A DNA stretch of 14,336 nt. Source: Lachnospiraceae bacterium (GTDB lineage: Bacteria > Bacillota > Clostridia > Lachnospirales > Lachnospiraceae). Positions within the stretch are counted from its first letter, which is position 1, and each line of letters begins with the position of its first letter. A program made the position numbers and the translations under genes. The stretch covers positions 1-14,336 of the forward strand of contig VSNM01000104.1 of assembly GCA_009774245.1 (NCBI GenBank), given 5' to 3'. The notes beneath the pieces are model-generated. The model saw only the letters and a program-made list of their open reading frames with translations, did no database searches and was not told where the DNA came from. This document shows positions 6,504-13,439 of the stretch, piece after piece.

Positions 6504-8924
6504 CTATACAGTCGCATACAGTACCGTCTCACATACATCGGAACAATAATGCCTGATGTAAAACTTATACTCTGGAACTAATTCCAGAATATATGCCGGA
6601 AGCTCCACGATATCCTCAAACTTATGATAAAGGCAGACTGCCAGCTTGGGACGGTTTCTCTGTATCGTTTTTTTAGCCCCTTCCAGCGCTTTCAGTTCAC
6701 TGCCTTCGATATCCATCTTAATATATGTAACCCTGTCTTCCTTTGCGATACTGTCAATATCCCCTCCATTTACGACGATCCTGCCTTCTTCCTCCACCCT
6801 GGAACCGGTCAACTCTTCCGTAAAATACAGTTTTTCCTCTTTGTTCCATGCTGCGATCTCCCTGATGTCAATATGATCTACATGTTTCTGCTCACACATT
6901 TCTTTAATCCTGCAGTACATATCATGTAACGGTTCCATTGCATATATTTTCTGGTATTTCCCGCCTGTCCACTGCACAAAATCCAGTATCGTTCCGCCAT
7001 CATATGCTCCCGCATCAATAAACACCTCATCTTTTTCCGGTTCGAACACATTAAAATACTGCTTCTTTCCATTATGCGCCTGTAAATGCCCATACCCCAG
7101 ACTCAACACATTTCGTGTTGGAAATCCATGATCCGATAAGGTTTTCTGCATTTCCTCCCTGTATTTTGATGATCCAACAATCACAGAATATCCCTTACAG
7201 TTCTCCAGCATTTCATCAACAGAAAGAACCCGGATGTCATCAATCTGCGTTCCGACAAGCCTGCTGTCACTGTCACAGAAATAATCTAAATGATACCCGC
7301 ATACATCAAGCGTCCTTTTGGCTTCCCTGCCGTCATGCCCGCATCCCCATATCACAAGCCCGTTTCCTTGCGTCTGGTTCATAAACGTCTCAAGCACAGG
7401 ACAGTGCCATTCCCTCTCAAAACGATCTACCGCTTTATATAACTGCCACTTATCTCTGCTGATGCTGTAATTCAGACGCGCATCAAACAAAATTTTTGAC
7501 TGTTCATCCTGCAACGCTTCCCTTATTTTAAAAATCTTATCGCAGACTCCCTGATATTCCATATTCCCTTTTCCTTTAATCTTATTGATTAACATTTTCT
7601 TGAGGAACAAATCATAGTTTTTGCAGACAATGATCTGTTTCTCCCTGATTCCAAGCTGCACCAGTTGTTCACGCATATCGTCCGCATGGACAGCATTTGC
7701 AATAATATAAACTGCATCAGGATACTTTTTCGCACCTTCACCCGGCATAAGAATCATGAGGCCGTCTATACGCCTGTTCCACTTCCCTGAATTATTGTCG
7801 ATTCCCGCCACTGCAGCCTTTCCATTCTGTTTCAGGTACTCGTTCACAAGCACTCCCAGATTACCCGTACCAAATATGGCCACATCTTCTTCTGGTGTCA
7901 GCATACTGATTTTCTGCTCCATCTGCTGCCATTCCATGTCAGTTTCCACCATAAAATTCCGGAACGCTTCCCATGAAGTCTCTGCCGCCGTGCAAAGCAT
8001 CTTTTCCCTTTCGGTCAATTCGGTTCCGTTATATGCCTCTGCTCCCGCTTCATTTCTTATATCCTGATAAAGCGATGGGACATATTCTGCCCTCATTGCA
8101 TCTGACAGATTATCATAGAACCAAAAACAGCTGTCCAGCCGCCATCTCCAATAGATCTCTTTACTCTGTTTCCATAGTCCACGCTGTTTCAGCTGCCCCT
8201 TCAACAACTGGTATTCGGTATGAAGCATGGTCGTTTTCCTGGGATTATTGATTGAAGAATCCGGATTGTCCATCCTATAGCAGTAAAATGCTTCTTTCAT
8301 AATATATGCACGTCTGGCACACAGTTCTGTCAGGAAAGAAAATGTGATATCCTGATACGATGCCCCTTCTGTCTCATTCATCCAGAGTCCATTCCCAGTT
8401 AAAAATTCCCTTCTGTATAATCCACTCCAGAAACCATTTACCCCTAACCTCAAAAAACGTGTATCCTCCCCAGGATACAAAATTACATCAAACATTCCCT
8501 GATCCGCAGTCAGCGAGAACGGAAAAGAATACTCCTCTCCGCCGGACTCACAAAAACGCAGTACGTTTGCCTTCAGCACATCCAGACCGTATTTTTCCGC
8601 CGTTTCATACTGCCGCCTATACATGTCCGGCAATATGTAATCATCCGATTCACAGATGCCTATATACTTTCCAACTGCTGCTGCCAGCCCAGTATTAAAC
8701 TGACATCCCACACCTGCTTCACTTCTGATCAGCCGAATCCGTTTGTCCTCATCACGAAGCTGTTCCAGCTTCTCTAATGTTCCGTCCGTACTACCACCAT
8801 CGATCAGTAATATTTCCAACTCCTGCAGTGTCTGTTCCATGACACTCCGCACACTTCTTTCTATATGCGCTGCATCATTCAGGACATAAACTAAAACGGA
8901 TACTTTAATTTCCTTATTTTTCAT
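6504..8924 (-). CDS. Multidomain GT2 glycosyltransferase - Rossmann - Rossmann - FkbM methyltransferase fusion
   Basis: At about 806 residues this is the longest gene. Counting from ATG 8936 the order is: GT2 domain (10-220; KVSVLVYVLNDAAHIERSVR, LLIDGGSTDGT, CESDDY 95-100); a first Rossmann-like module (352-440; VAIFGTGNLGVLV); a linker (441-458); a second Rossmann-like module (527-615; LVIWGCGHDGREA); and an FkbM methyltransferase (638-810; FIDAGAYDGG, YIKMDIEGSELKALEGAK). It reads as a GT2+Rossmann protein fused to a Rossmann+FkbM protein, both of which exist separately nearby. ATG 8924 is preferred, with GGAG six bases upstream; ATG 8936 has a poorly spaced site. It probably glycosylates and methylates in one polypeptide; substrates unknown. 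An internal ribosome site and ATG sit at the fusion joint. Confidence 0.85.
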   Translation of the reverse strand: MKNKEIKVSVLVYVLNDAAHIERSVRSVMEQTLQELEILLIDGGSTDGTLEKLEQLRDEDKRIRLIRSEAGVGCQFNTGLAAAVGKYIGICESDDYILPDMYRRQYETAEKYGLDVLKANVLRFCESGGEEYSFPFSLTADQGMFDVILYPGEDTRFLRLGVNGFWSGLYRREFLTGNGLWMNETEGASYQDITFSFLTELCARRAYIMKEAFYCYRMDNPDSSINNPRKTTMLHTEYQLLKGQLKQRGLWKQSKEIYWRWRLDSCFWFYDNLSDAMRAEYVPSLYQDIRNEAGAEAYNGTELTEREKMLCTAAETSWEAFRNFMVETDMEWQQMEQKISMLTPEEDVAIFGTGNLGVLVNEYLKQNGKAAVAGIDNNSGKWNRRIDGLMILMPGEGAKKYPDAVYIIANAVHADDMREQLVQLGIREKQIIVCKNYDLFLKKMLINKIKGKGNMEYQGVCDKIFKIREALQDEQSKILFDARLNYSISRDKWQLYKAVDRFEREWHCPVLETFMNQTQGNGLVIWGCGHDGREAKRTLDVCGYHLDYFCDSDSRLVGTQIDDIRVLSVDEMLENCKGYSVIVGSSKYREEMQKTLSDHGFPTRNVLSLGYGHLQAHNGKKQYFNVFEPEKDEVFIDAGAYDGGTILDFVQWTGGKYQKIYAMEPLHDMYCRIKEMCEQKHVDHIDIREIAAWNKEEKLYFTEELTGSRVEEEGRIVVNGGDIDSIAKEDRVTYIKMDIEGSELKALEGAKKTIQRNRPKLAVCLYHKFEDIVELPAYILELVPEYKFYIRHYCSDVCETVLYATV
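7560..7577 (-). promoter_or_regulatory. Possible internal ribosome binding site and ATG inside the GT2/FkbM fusion gene
   Basis: On the minus strand AAAGGAAAAGGGAAT precedes an in-frame ATG (7562-7560), giving AAAGG a 10-nt spacing. The codon is Met459 of the chain counted from ATG 8936. It falls exactly where similarity to the neighbouring 346-residue FkbM protein begins. Initiation here would give a free Rossmann-FkbM protein of 352 residues. This may be the relic start of a once separate gene, or an active internal start. Confidence 0.4.
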
Positions 8925-8953
8925 CTGTTTCTCCATCTGCCTTCATCACACAT

Positions 8954-10333
8954 CTATAATCTGTCGTTTTTGCAGTCTATCAGACATTCCTCAATTCCAA
9001 ACGGCAAGGTAAGGTACGTATTCATGTCAAAAAGTGTAATGTGTTCCCCCTTTAAGATTCCGTATACAGATCGAATATGAGCTGCATTCAGGACCATGAT
9101 ACAGTCTGCCTCATTCTTTTTCAGATCAAACTCTTTCACGATAAGACCGGAGCACAATTCCTGCCCACGCTTTCCCTGATCCATATCATATACGTCCTGC
9201 AGCCGTGTCCATTTTCCTCCATATACCTTCGCAAATGCCTGCCCCCGGACGCCTGCGCCCCATAAGGCAATCCCCTGAAAATGCCCTGATAAATACTTAT
9301 ATAACCTCTCCAGCTTTGAAACATTTAACTGATATGTCATCTGGTAACATTTTTCTTCCGTAAGCGGAATGTTATCTTCACTGCCACTGACAACACAGCC
9401 GACAAACCAATGTGAAAAAGCGTTATTAAAAAACGTTTCCTTATACCGCCCAGCCGGGCAAACCTCCGAAAAAAAGCGCCTCATTCTGCCGGCCAGCTGT
9501 TTCCTGTTCCCAGCGCTTAATGTCCGGTAATTCCAGTACAAAAAATCCGCTGCCCAGTTTATATAACTTTTCTCAAAAACAGGAAACAGGTTCTTCTGCT
9601 TCAGATAACGCATCAGTTCCCTCAAATAAATAAGGCAGGATTCCCATGCGCAGTCCCTCGCATTTGACAGGCTGTTGCCGTTACCAGTCCTGTGATGAAC
9701 CAGTACTTCATTCAGGAAGGAGATTCTGTCTGCTGACGCCATCGCTGCATGTACCAGAAAGCCGTCCTCCGATGTCTGAATGCCGGGAAATTTCAGCCCC
9801 GCATCAATGAGAAATTCACGGCGGAACAGCTTGTCCCATGCCCATCCGTTCCACAGGCTGAACAGAATATCCCTGTATTCCAGCGGCGAAAAGAATTTCC
9901 GTTCCCCCAGCTTTGCCATCAGCGTTTCCGCATAAGGATAAGCATGGCGGTTCTGAATACTGCCCGCAAACTCATCTTCCTTAAAAATGCAGATATCTGC
10001 ATTGCAGCGCTGCGCTTTCCCATATGCTTTCTCTAACATGTCCGGCTCAAACACGTCGTCCGCATCCAGAAAAATGACATACTCCCCGCTGGCAGCCGCA
10101 AGTCCCCTGTTTCTTGATTCGCCTGCACGAAGGTTTCTCTGGTTCCTCAATACCGTAATCCGATCTCCATATCTGTCAAGAATCTGGGGCGTTGCGTCTG
10201 TCGATGCGTCATCCACGCAGATAATTTCTATGTTTTCTTCCAGCGTTTGTGCCAGAATACTTTCCAGACATTCTGGCAGATATTGTTCGCCGTTATATAT
10301 GGAAATAACAACTGATACTGCAGGAGTCTTCAT
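8954..10333 (-). CDS. GT2 family glycosyltransferase with C-terminal Rossmann-like module
   Basis: Counted from ATG 10333 the protein has 459 residues. The GT2 domain has VSVVISIYNGEQYLPECLES near the start, IICVDDASTDATP (37-49), and the metal-binding FLDADD (88-93). TSEDGFLVHAAM (about 187-198) is the second conserved acidic block. A long helical middle follows, then a Rossmann-like module from about 354 (GIALWGAGVRGQAFAK) to 440. There is no membrane segment. The start is uncertain: AAAGGAG lies 14 nt before ATG 10333, longer than usual, and a TTG at 10357 would add eight residues with AAGGG ten bases upstream. It lies 30 bp after the methyltransferase gene with ATG 10333 (6 bp with the TTG) and 29 bp before the fusion gene. 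Base composition here is visibly more GC-rich than in the preceding gene. Donor and acceptor unknown. Confidence 0.87.
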   Translation of the reverse strand: MKTPAVSVVISIYNGEQYLPECLESILAQTLEENIEIICVDDASTDATPQILDRYGDRITVLRNQRNLRAGESRNRGLAAASGEYVIFLDADDVFEPDMLEKAYGKAQRCNADICIFKEDEFAGSIQNRHAYPYAETLMAKLGERKFFSPLEYRDILFSLWNGWAWDKLFRREFLIDAGLKFPGIQTSEDGFLVHAAMASADRISFLNEVLVHHRTGNGNSLSNARDCAWESCLIYLRELMRYLKQKNLFPVFEKSYINWAADFLYWNYRTLSAGNRKQLAGRMRRFFSEVCPAGRYKETFFNNAFSHWFVGCVVSGSEDNIPLTEEKCYQMTYQLNVSKLERLYKYLSGHFQGIALWGAGVRGQAFAKVYGGKWTRLQDVYDMDQGKRGQELCSGLIVKEFDLKKNEADCIMVLNAAHIRSVYGILKGEHITLFDMNTYLTLPFGIEECLIDCKNDRL

Positions 10334-10363
10334 AAAATGGCTTGTTTCTCCTTTCAATACATA

Positions 10364-11551
10364 TTAACCCTTTTGCAGCCACATACTCACACCATATGGC
10401 ATATATACGCGCTTCCAGTTCTCTAAGTATTCCTCATAACATTTCTTGAGCATCATATCATTCCAAGCCAAAACTTGATACTCTCTGCTATTCATCAATA
10501 AAGCTCTTACAATAAATGCCTCATTATAAGCTCTCCCCTCCCTCATCCAATCTAATGGGTACATAAAAGGATAGAACATATCATGTATATGAATCAGTAC
10601 ACCTGGCTTTAAACAAGGCAAAATATAAAAATACTCCCATAAAACATCTCCTCCCATTTTAGCAACATGGGAAGAATCAATAAACAGAATATCTCCTGCG
10701 TCCAATTTTTGAAACAACTCTAATGAAACTTTTTGAACAAACTGCTCATAAATCGTTATTCTCTCTCGATCACCCTTCCTTAGCCGAGAAAATAATCTGT
10801 CAGGATATGGTTCAATGCATATTATGGAACAATCGTCTTCCATGAAAAACTCTATTGTATCAAGCATTACAAATGTAGAATATCCACTTCCAATCTCAAC
10901 AATGTGCCTGGGTTTATACTCCCGTATCATACTATGCAGCATTAGCGCATCCGGCAGGGAAAACATATCATTCTCTTCTGTATATCGCAGCTGCACATTG
11001 TTATTGCACAGAATATCTTGAAATTCTATAAAATATTTTTTGTAATTATGTAATAAAATCTTCTGATTTGCTATATTAAGATTTATATCCACTACTTCCT
11101 GCCATCTGTCTGATGTATCCTCATAATATGTCCATTCTTTCTTTGACAAATACGGTGAATCATAAAAATTGAAAGGATGCAACACTCCCTTATCCATAAA
11201 TATGGAATTCTCTTTGTCAGGTACCATATATATCATCCAGTCAAATATCTGCATATCAATTACCACTTCAAAATAAGTGCTTAATCTACTCCAGATATCA
11301 GTAATATCTTTTGCAGGTGTAACGATGCAGACCGTCTTAGGACTATATTGATCCACATAATTCAACGACTGTGCTTTTCTTCCCATAATCTCTTTTCCCT
11401 CTACAGAGTCAAAAACAGCCTTCACTCTTATCTCTACAGAATCCAGCATTCTAAATGCTATTCTTCCCTGATTTCCTGCTCCAAATAAAACACAGCCATA
11501 TGTTTTCATTTTATGGACAATTTCTATAATTTCCTTTACAGACAGCCGCAT
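10364..11551 (-). CDS. Class I SAM-dependent methyltransferase with N-terminal Rossmann-like module
   Basis: The 395-residue protein has an N-terminal Rossmann-like module (18-105; GCVLFGAGNQGRIAFRML, then VKAVFDS) and a C-terminal class I methyltransferase domain of the Methyltransf_24 type (about 200-330). Motif I is VEIGSGYST (218-226), the acidic residue after strand 2 is in CIEPYP (245-250), and the later motifs are FIDSSH (290-295) and HIHDMFYP (321-328). The IDSSH and HIHD pair is typical of this family, whose members sit in polysaccharide and cephalosporin-hydroxylase-like contexts. The SAM loop appears intact. GGGGAGGG precedes ATG 11551 at good spacing. The gene is noticeably AT-richer than the two that follow it. 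Sugar O-methylation is the default inference; the target is unknown. Confidence 0.8.
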   Translation of the reverse strand: MRLSVKEIIEIVHKMKTYGCVLFGAGNQGRIAFRMLDSVEIRVKAVFDSVEGKEIMGRKAQSLNYVDQYSPKTVCIVTPAKDITDIWSRLSTYFEVVIDMQIFDWMIYMVPDKENSIFMDKGVLHPFNFYDSPYLSKKEWTYYEDTSDRWQEVVDINLNIANQKILLHNYKKYFIEFQDILCNNNVQLRYTEENDMFSLPDALMLHSMIREYKPRHIVEIGSGYSTFVMLDTIEFFMEDDCSIICIEPYPDRLFSRLRKGDRERITIYEQFVQKVSLELFQKLDAGDILFIDSSHVAKMGGDVLWEYFYILPCLKPGVLIHIHDMFYPFMYPLDWMREGRAYNEAFIVRALLMNSREYQVLAWNDMMLKKCYEEYLENWKRVYMPYGVSMWLQKG

Positions 11552-11588
11552 GAATTTCCCTCCCCAGTCAGTATGTTAATATTTTATG

Positions 11589-12434
11589 TCATGTTATCCT
11601 TTTTCTGTGAATAAAATCGCATATACTTTCATATAACACATACTTATATGACTTAAATATATACCTTTCATTTTTTGACAGTTTTCCATTGTAAAATATT
11701 TTCGTCGACTGACCACCTTTATGCAGTACAGACGCATTGTTAACTTTTTTTTCTTTTAAATTGCGCCTTTTACAATAAAAATATAATAGCGTTTCTTCCT
11801 CATAAAGAAATGTCTTATCATACAAGCCATTATAATAACGAAAATATTCAGGAGTCAGCATAAACGCAGAACCATGCAGTATTTCTTCACGCTTATATTT
11901 CTTTTCTGCCTTCTGCTCCAGATAATCCGCAATCTGGTAAACTCCATTACAATAAAATAATAACTGCAGATAGCGGAATGCTGTTGCTGGGAATGTAGTA
12001 TATTGCTTTTCAAATTGATACTCTCTTCCGTCCCGCAGGATGATCCTGCTGCCAAGAACTCCCACGCCATCCTCATCAGCATCCACCATTTTTTTAATAT
12101 AGTCCTCTTCTGGCAATATAATATCACTGTTTAAAAGCAGAACATATTCCACTGCAAAATATCTGCGTGCATAACAAATGCCAATATTATGCCCTTTGGC
12201 AAATCCATAATTTTTATGAGCCCGCAGCACTGTGACTTTCTGCTCACCGTGATATTTTCTTTTTAGAAGAGAATAGGATTCATTGTCGGATCCATTGTCC
12301 ACAACAATAATCCGATATGTGCAGCCCTTCTGCTGCAAGACACTGTCTACACAGTCGATAGTCTCCTTATAATTCAAATAATTCAATATGCATACTGCCA
12401 CTTTACACGTAGCACTATTTGACCTACACTTCAT
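11589..12434 (-). CDS. GT2 family glycosyltransferase, rhamnosyltransferase-like
   Basis: The 281-residue protein is a stand-alone GT2 enzyme. VAVCILNYLNYKETIDCVDS, IIVVDNGSDNES (42-53) and NYGFAKGHNIGI (75-86) match the subgroup often annotated as rhamnosyltransferase (RfbF/WbbL-like). The metal-binding motif is LLLNSD (99-104), followed by GVLGSRI, EILHGSAFML (184-193) and LYEEETLLYFYCKRR (210-224). Unlike the other GT2 enzymes of the cluster it has no Rossmann-like extension. Transfer to a lipid-linked or growing chain at the inner membrane face is inferred. ATG 12434 has GGAAG nine bases upstream and overlaps the previous gene by 11 bp, suggesting translational coupling; ATG 12443 is possible with poorer spacing. 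Rhamnose specificity is not proven; no rml genes are in view. Confidence 0.87.
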   Translation of the reverse strand: MKCRSNSATCKVAVCILNYLNYKETIDCVDSVLQQKGCTYRIIVVDNGSDNESYSLLKRKYHGEQKVTVLRAHKNYGFAKGHNIGICYARRYFAVEYVLLLNSDIILPEEDYIKKMVDADEDGVGVLGSRIILRDGREYQFEKQYTTFPATAFRYLQLLFYCNGVYQIADYLEQKAEKKYKREEILHGSAFMLTPEYFRYYNGLYDKTFLYEEETLLYFYCKRRNLKEKKVNNASVLHKGGQSTKIFYNGKLSKNERYIFKSYKYVLYESICDFIHRKRIT

Positions 12435-12900
12435 ACAGGACATCTTCCAGTGAGATGATCGGACAGTCTATCTTTTGGGACAATTCCTCTTCAATATCAT
12501 CAAAGAAAAAAATGGGAGTAACCACAATCGCATCGACTGGTTTCAATTCATCCTCCATTGTTACAATATTGACATCCATGTAAATGTTATCTGCATTTTT
12601 ATCAATGCCATATTGCACCTGGATATCACTGCCTTTTAATTCCTCCAACAGACGTTCTCCCGCATAACTCATACCATAAACCGCAATCGACTTATATCCC
12701 TGTTTCTCAAAATAATCTGCCAGATTTTTCCCTTCCTGCTTAACTGCCACCCACTGATTCATCATCAGAAACAGCGCAAGATGCTTTTCTGACATATTTC
12801 GCTGTACCTCCGTCGCCTTTCCTGTAACTTTCCTGACCGCAACTGCTGATGTGGCTGCACCTCCAAGTACTGATAATAATGACAATGTTAATTTTTTCAT
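12424..12900 (-). CDS. Small membrane-anchored Rossmann-like protein, unknown function
   Basis: This 158-residue protein has a hydrophobic N-terminus (MKKLTLSLLSVLGGAATSAVAV), which reads as a membrane anchor or uncleaved signal. A short helical stretch follows, then a Rossmann-like module from about 70 to 150: SIAVYGMSYAGERLL, VQYGIDKNAD, and DAIVVTPIFFFDDI. The module matches those fused to the glycosyltransferases and methyltransferases downstream, here as the only folded domain. AAGGAG about nine bases before ATG 12900 gives a strong start. It is the first gene of the run visible in the window. I do not recognise a specific family and assign no activity. A scaffold or partner role for the fused enzymes is one possibility. 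If the leader inserts in the membrane, the module most likely lies on the cytoplasmic side, which is inference. Confidence 0.75.
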   Translation of the reverse strand: MKKLTLSLLSVLGGAATSAVAVRKVTGKATEVQRNMSEKHLALFLMMNQWVAVKQEGKNLADYFEKQGYKSIAVYGMSYAGERLLEELKGSDIQVQYGIDKNADNIYMDVNIVTMEDELKPVDAIVVTPIFFFDDIEEELSQKIDCPIISLEDVLYEV

Positions 12901-13041
12901 GATATATTTCTCCTTCCTATAATGTCAAGCCCTAAATCATTAATTTTACAGGCTTTTCTTTAAATATTTACCTCATAAAACAGAGCCAAAAGTGTATGAC
13001 AGTCATTGTATCTTGTACTGAACAGCTAAAAGAGAGTACAG

Positions 13042-13074
13042 TTTATAAAGCGTCCTCTGGTTTCGCTTTATAAA
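13042..13074. repeat. 11-bp perfect inverted repeat with 11-nt loop
   Basis: TTTATAAAGCG (13042-13052) and CGCTTTATAAA (13064-13074) are perfect complements around an 11-nt loop. Neither strand has a T-tract after the stem, so it is not an obvious intrinsic terminator. It could be an operator for the downstream operon or a structure near the end of the IS element. Confidence 0.6.
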
Positions 13075-13266
13075 GGCTGTAAATCCTCTGTTAACTATGA
13101 TGGTGAACCTTCCGTGTCTAAAGGGATCGTGTCCCAACTTCCTTCGTCCCACCTGCCCATACACCGAGTGCCCGCTAAGCTTTCTAACAGGATCATGCCC
13201 TACGGAGAGAACTACTGCCGGCTACAGCTCTTGTTTGTATCTTGATCTTACTGACCTGCCCTTTCC

Positions 13267-13301
13267 GCAGGGTACGGATATTCCGTGGACGCTTGCCCTG
13301 C
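13267..13301 (-). repeat. Nested inverted repeats in the IS110 3' region
   Basis: GCAGGG (13267-13272) pairs with CCCTGC (13296-13301), and inside it ACGGA (13274-13278) pairs with TCCGT (13282-13286) around a 3-nt loop. On the minus strand this is a hairpin within a larger stem, about 60 nt after the stem at 13361-13420. It may be part of a structured IS-encoded RNA. Confidence 0.45.
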
Positions 13302-13360
13302 ATTATCCAGCCGGTCTTTGTAATGATGCAGTACCTATAGTACTCCAACGTTATCGGGTT

Positions 13361-13420
13361 TCATTCCAGAACCCTGCCCGATCTCGGAATCCTCCGGAAC
13401 CCGGCAAGGCTCTGGAATGA
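13361..13420 (-). ncRNA. Long stem-loop just after the IS110 transposase; possible bridge RNA segment
   Basis: On the minus strand TCATTCCAGA (13420-13411) pairs perfectly with TCTGGAATGA (13370-13361). Pairing continues as GCCTTGCC with GGCAGGGT, including two G-U pairs, making an 18-bp stem. The apical part contains a small CGGA/TCCG hairpin. It begins 20 bp after the transposase stop. IS110-family elements encode a bridge RNA in a noncoding end, 3' of the gene in the IS1111-type group. Assigning this stem to such an RNA is inference; the stem itself is seen. Confidence 0.4.
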
Positions 13421-13439
13421 ATGATGCTGTCTAAATCTC

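Larger units (their letters stand above)
12901..13439. other. Gene-poor region between IS110 transposase and the polysaccharide operon
   Basis: About 540 bp with no convincing gene. The 13439-13100 part is rich in short inverted repeats and GC-balanced, and is probably the 3' noncoding end of the IS110 element. The 13080-12901 part is AT-rich and probably holds the operon leader. ACCTGCCC or its core CCTGCCC appears three times (13152-13158, 13255-13261, 13373-13379). A palindrome ATGAC-A-GTCAT lies at 12996-13006. I could not define an IS boundary, because IS110 elements leave no obvious target duplication. The only promoter-like pair for the operon that I can point to (TTGGCT and TATTTA, 17-bp spacing, around 12990-12960) is weak. 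Confidence 0.55.

Noticed and set aside
12900..12928. TTGACA (12928-12923) as operon -35 box
   Set aside because: A 17-bp spacing would place the -10 at the start codon (12905-12900) with a poor match, and the start of transcription would fall inside the gene.
13097..13420. Plus-strand open frame of 107 codons
   Set aside because: It overlaps the inverted repeats after the IS110 gene, has no recognisable domain, has unusual Pro/Cys-rich composition, and lacks a good ribosome site. It is best explained as chance within noncoding IS sequence.
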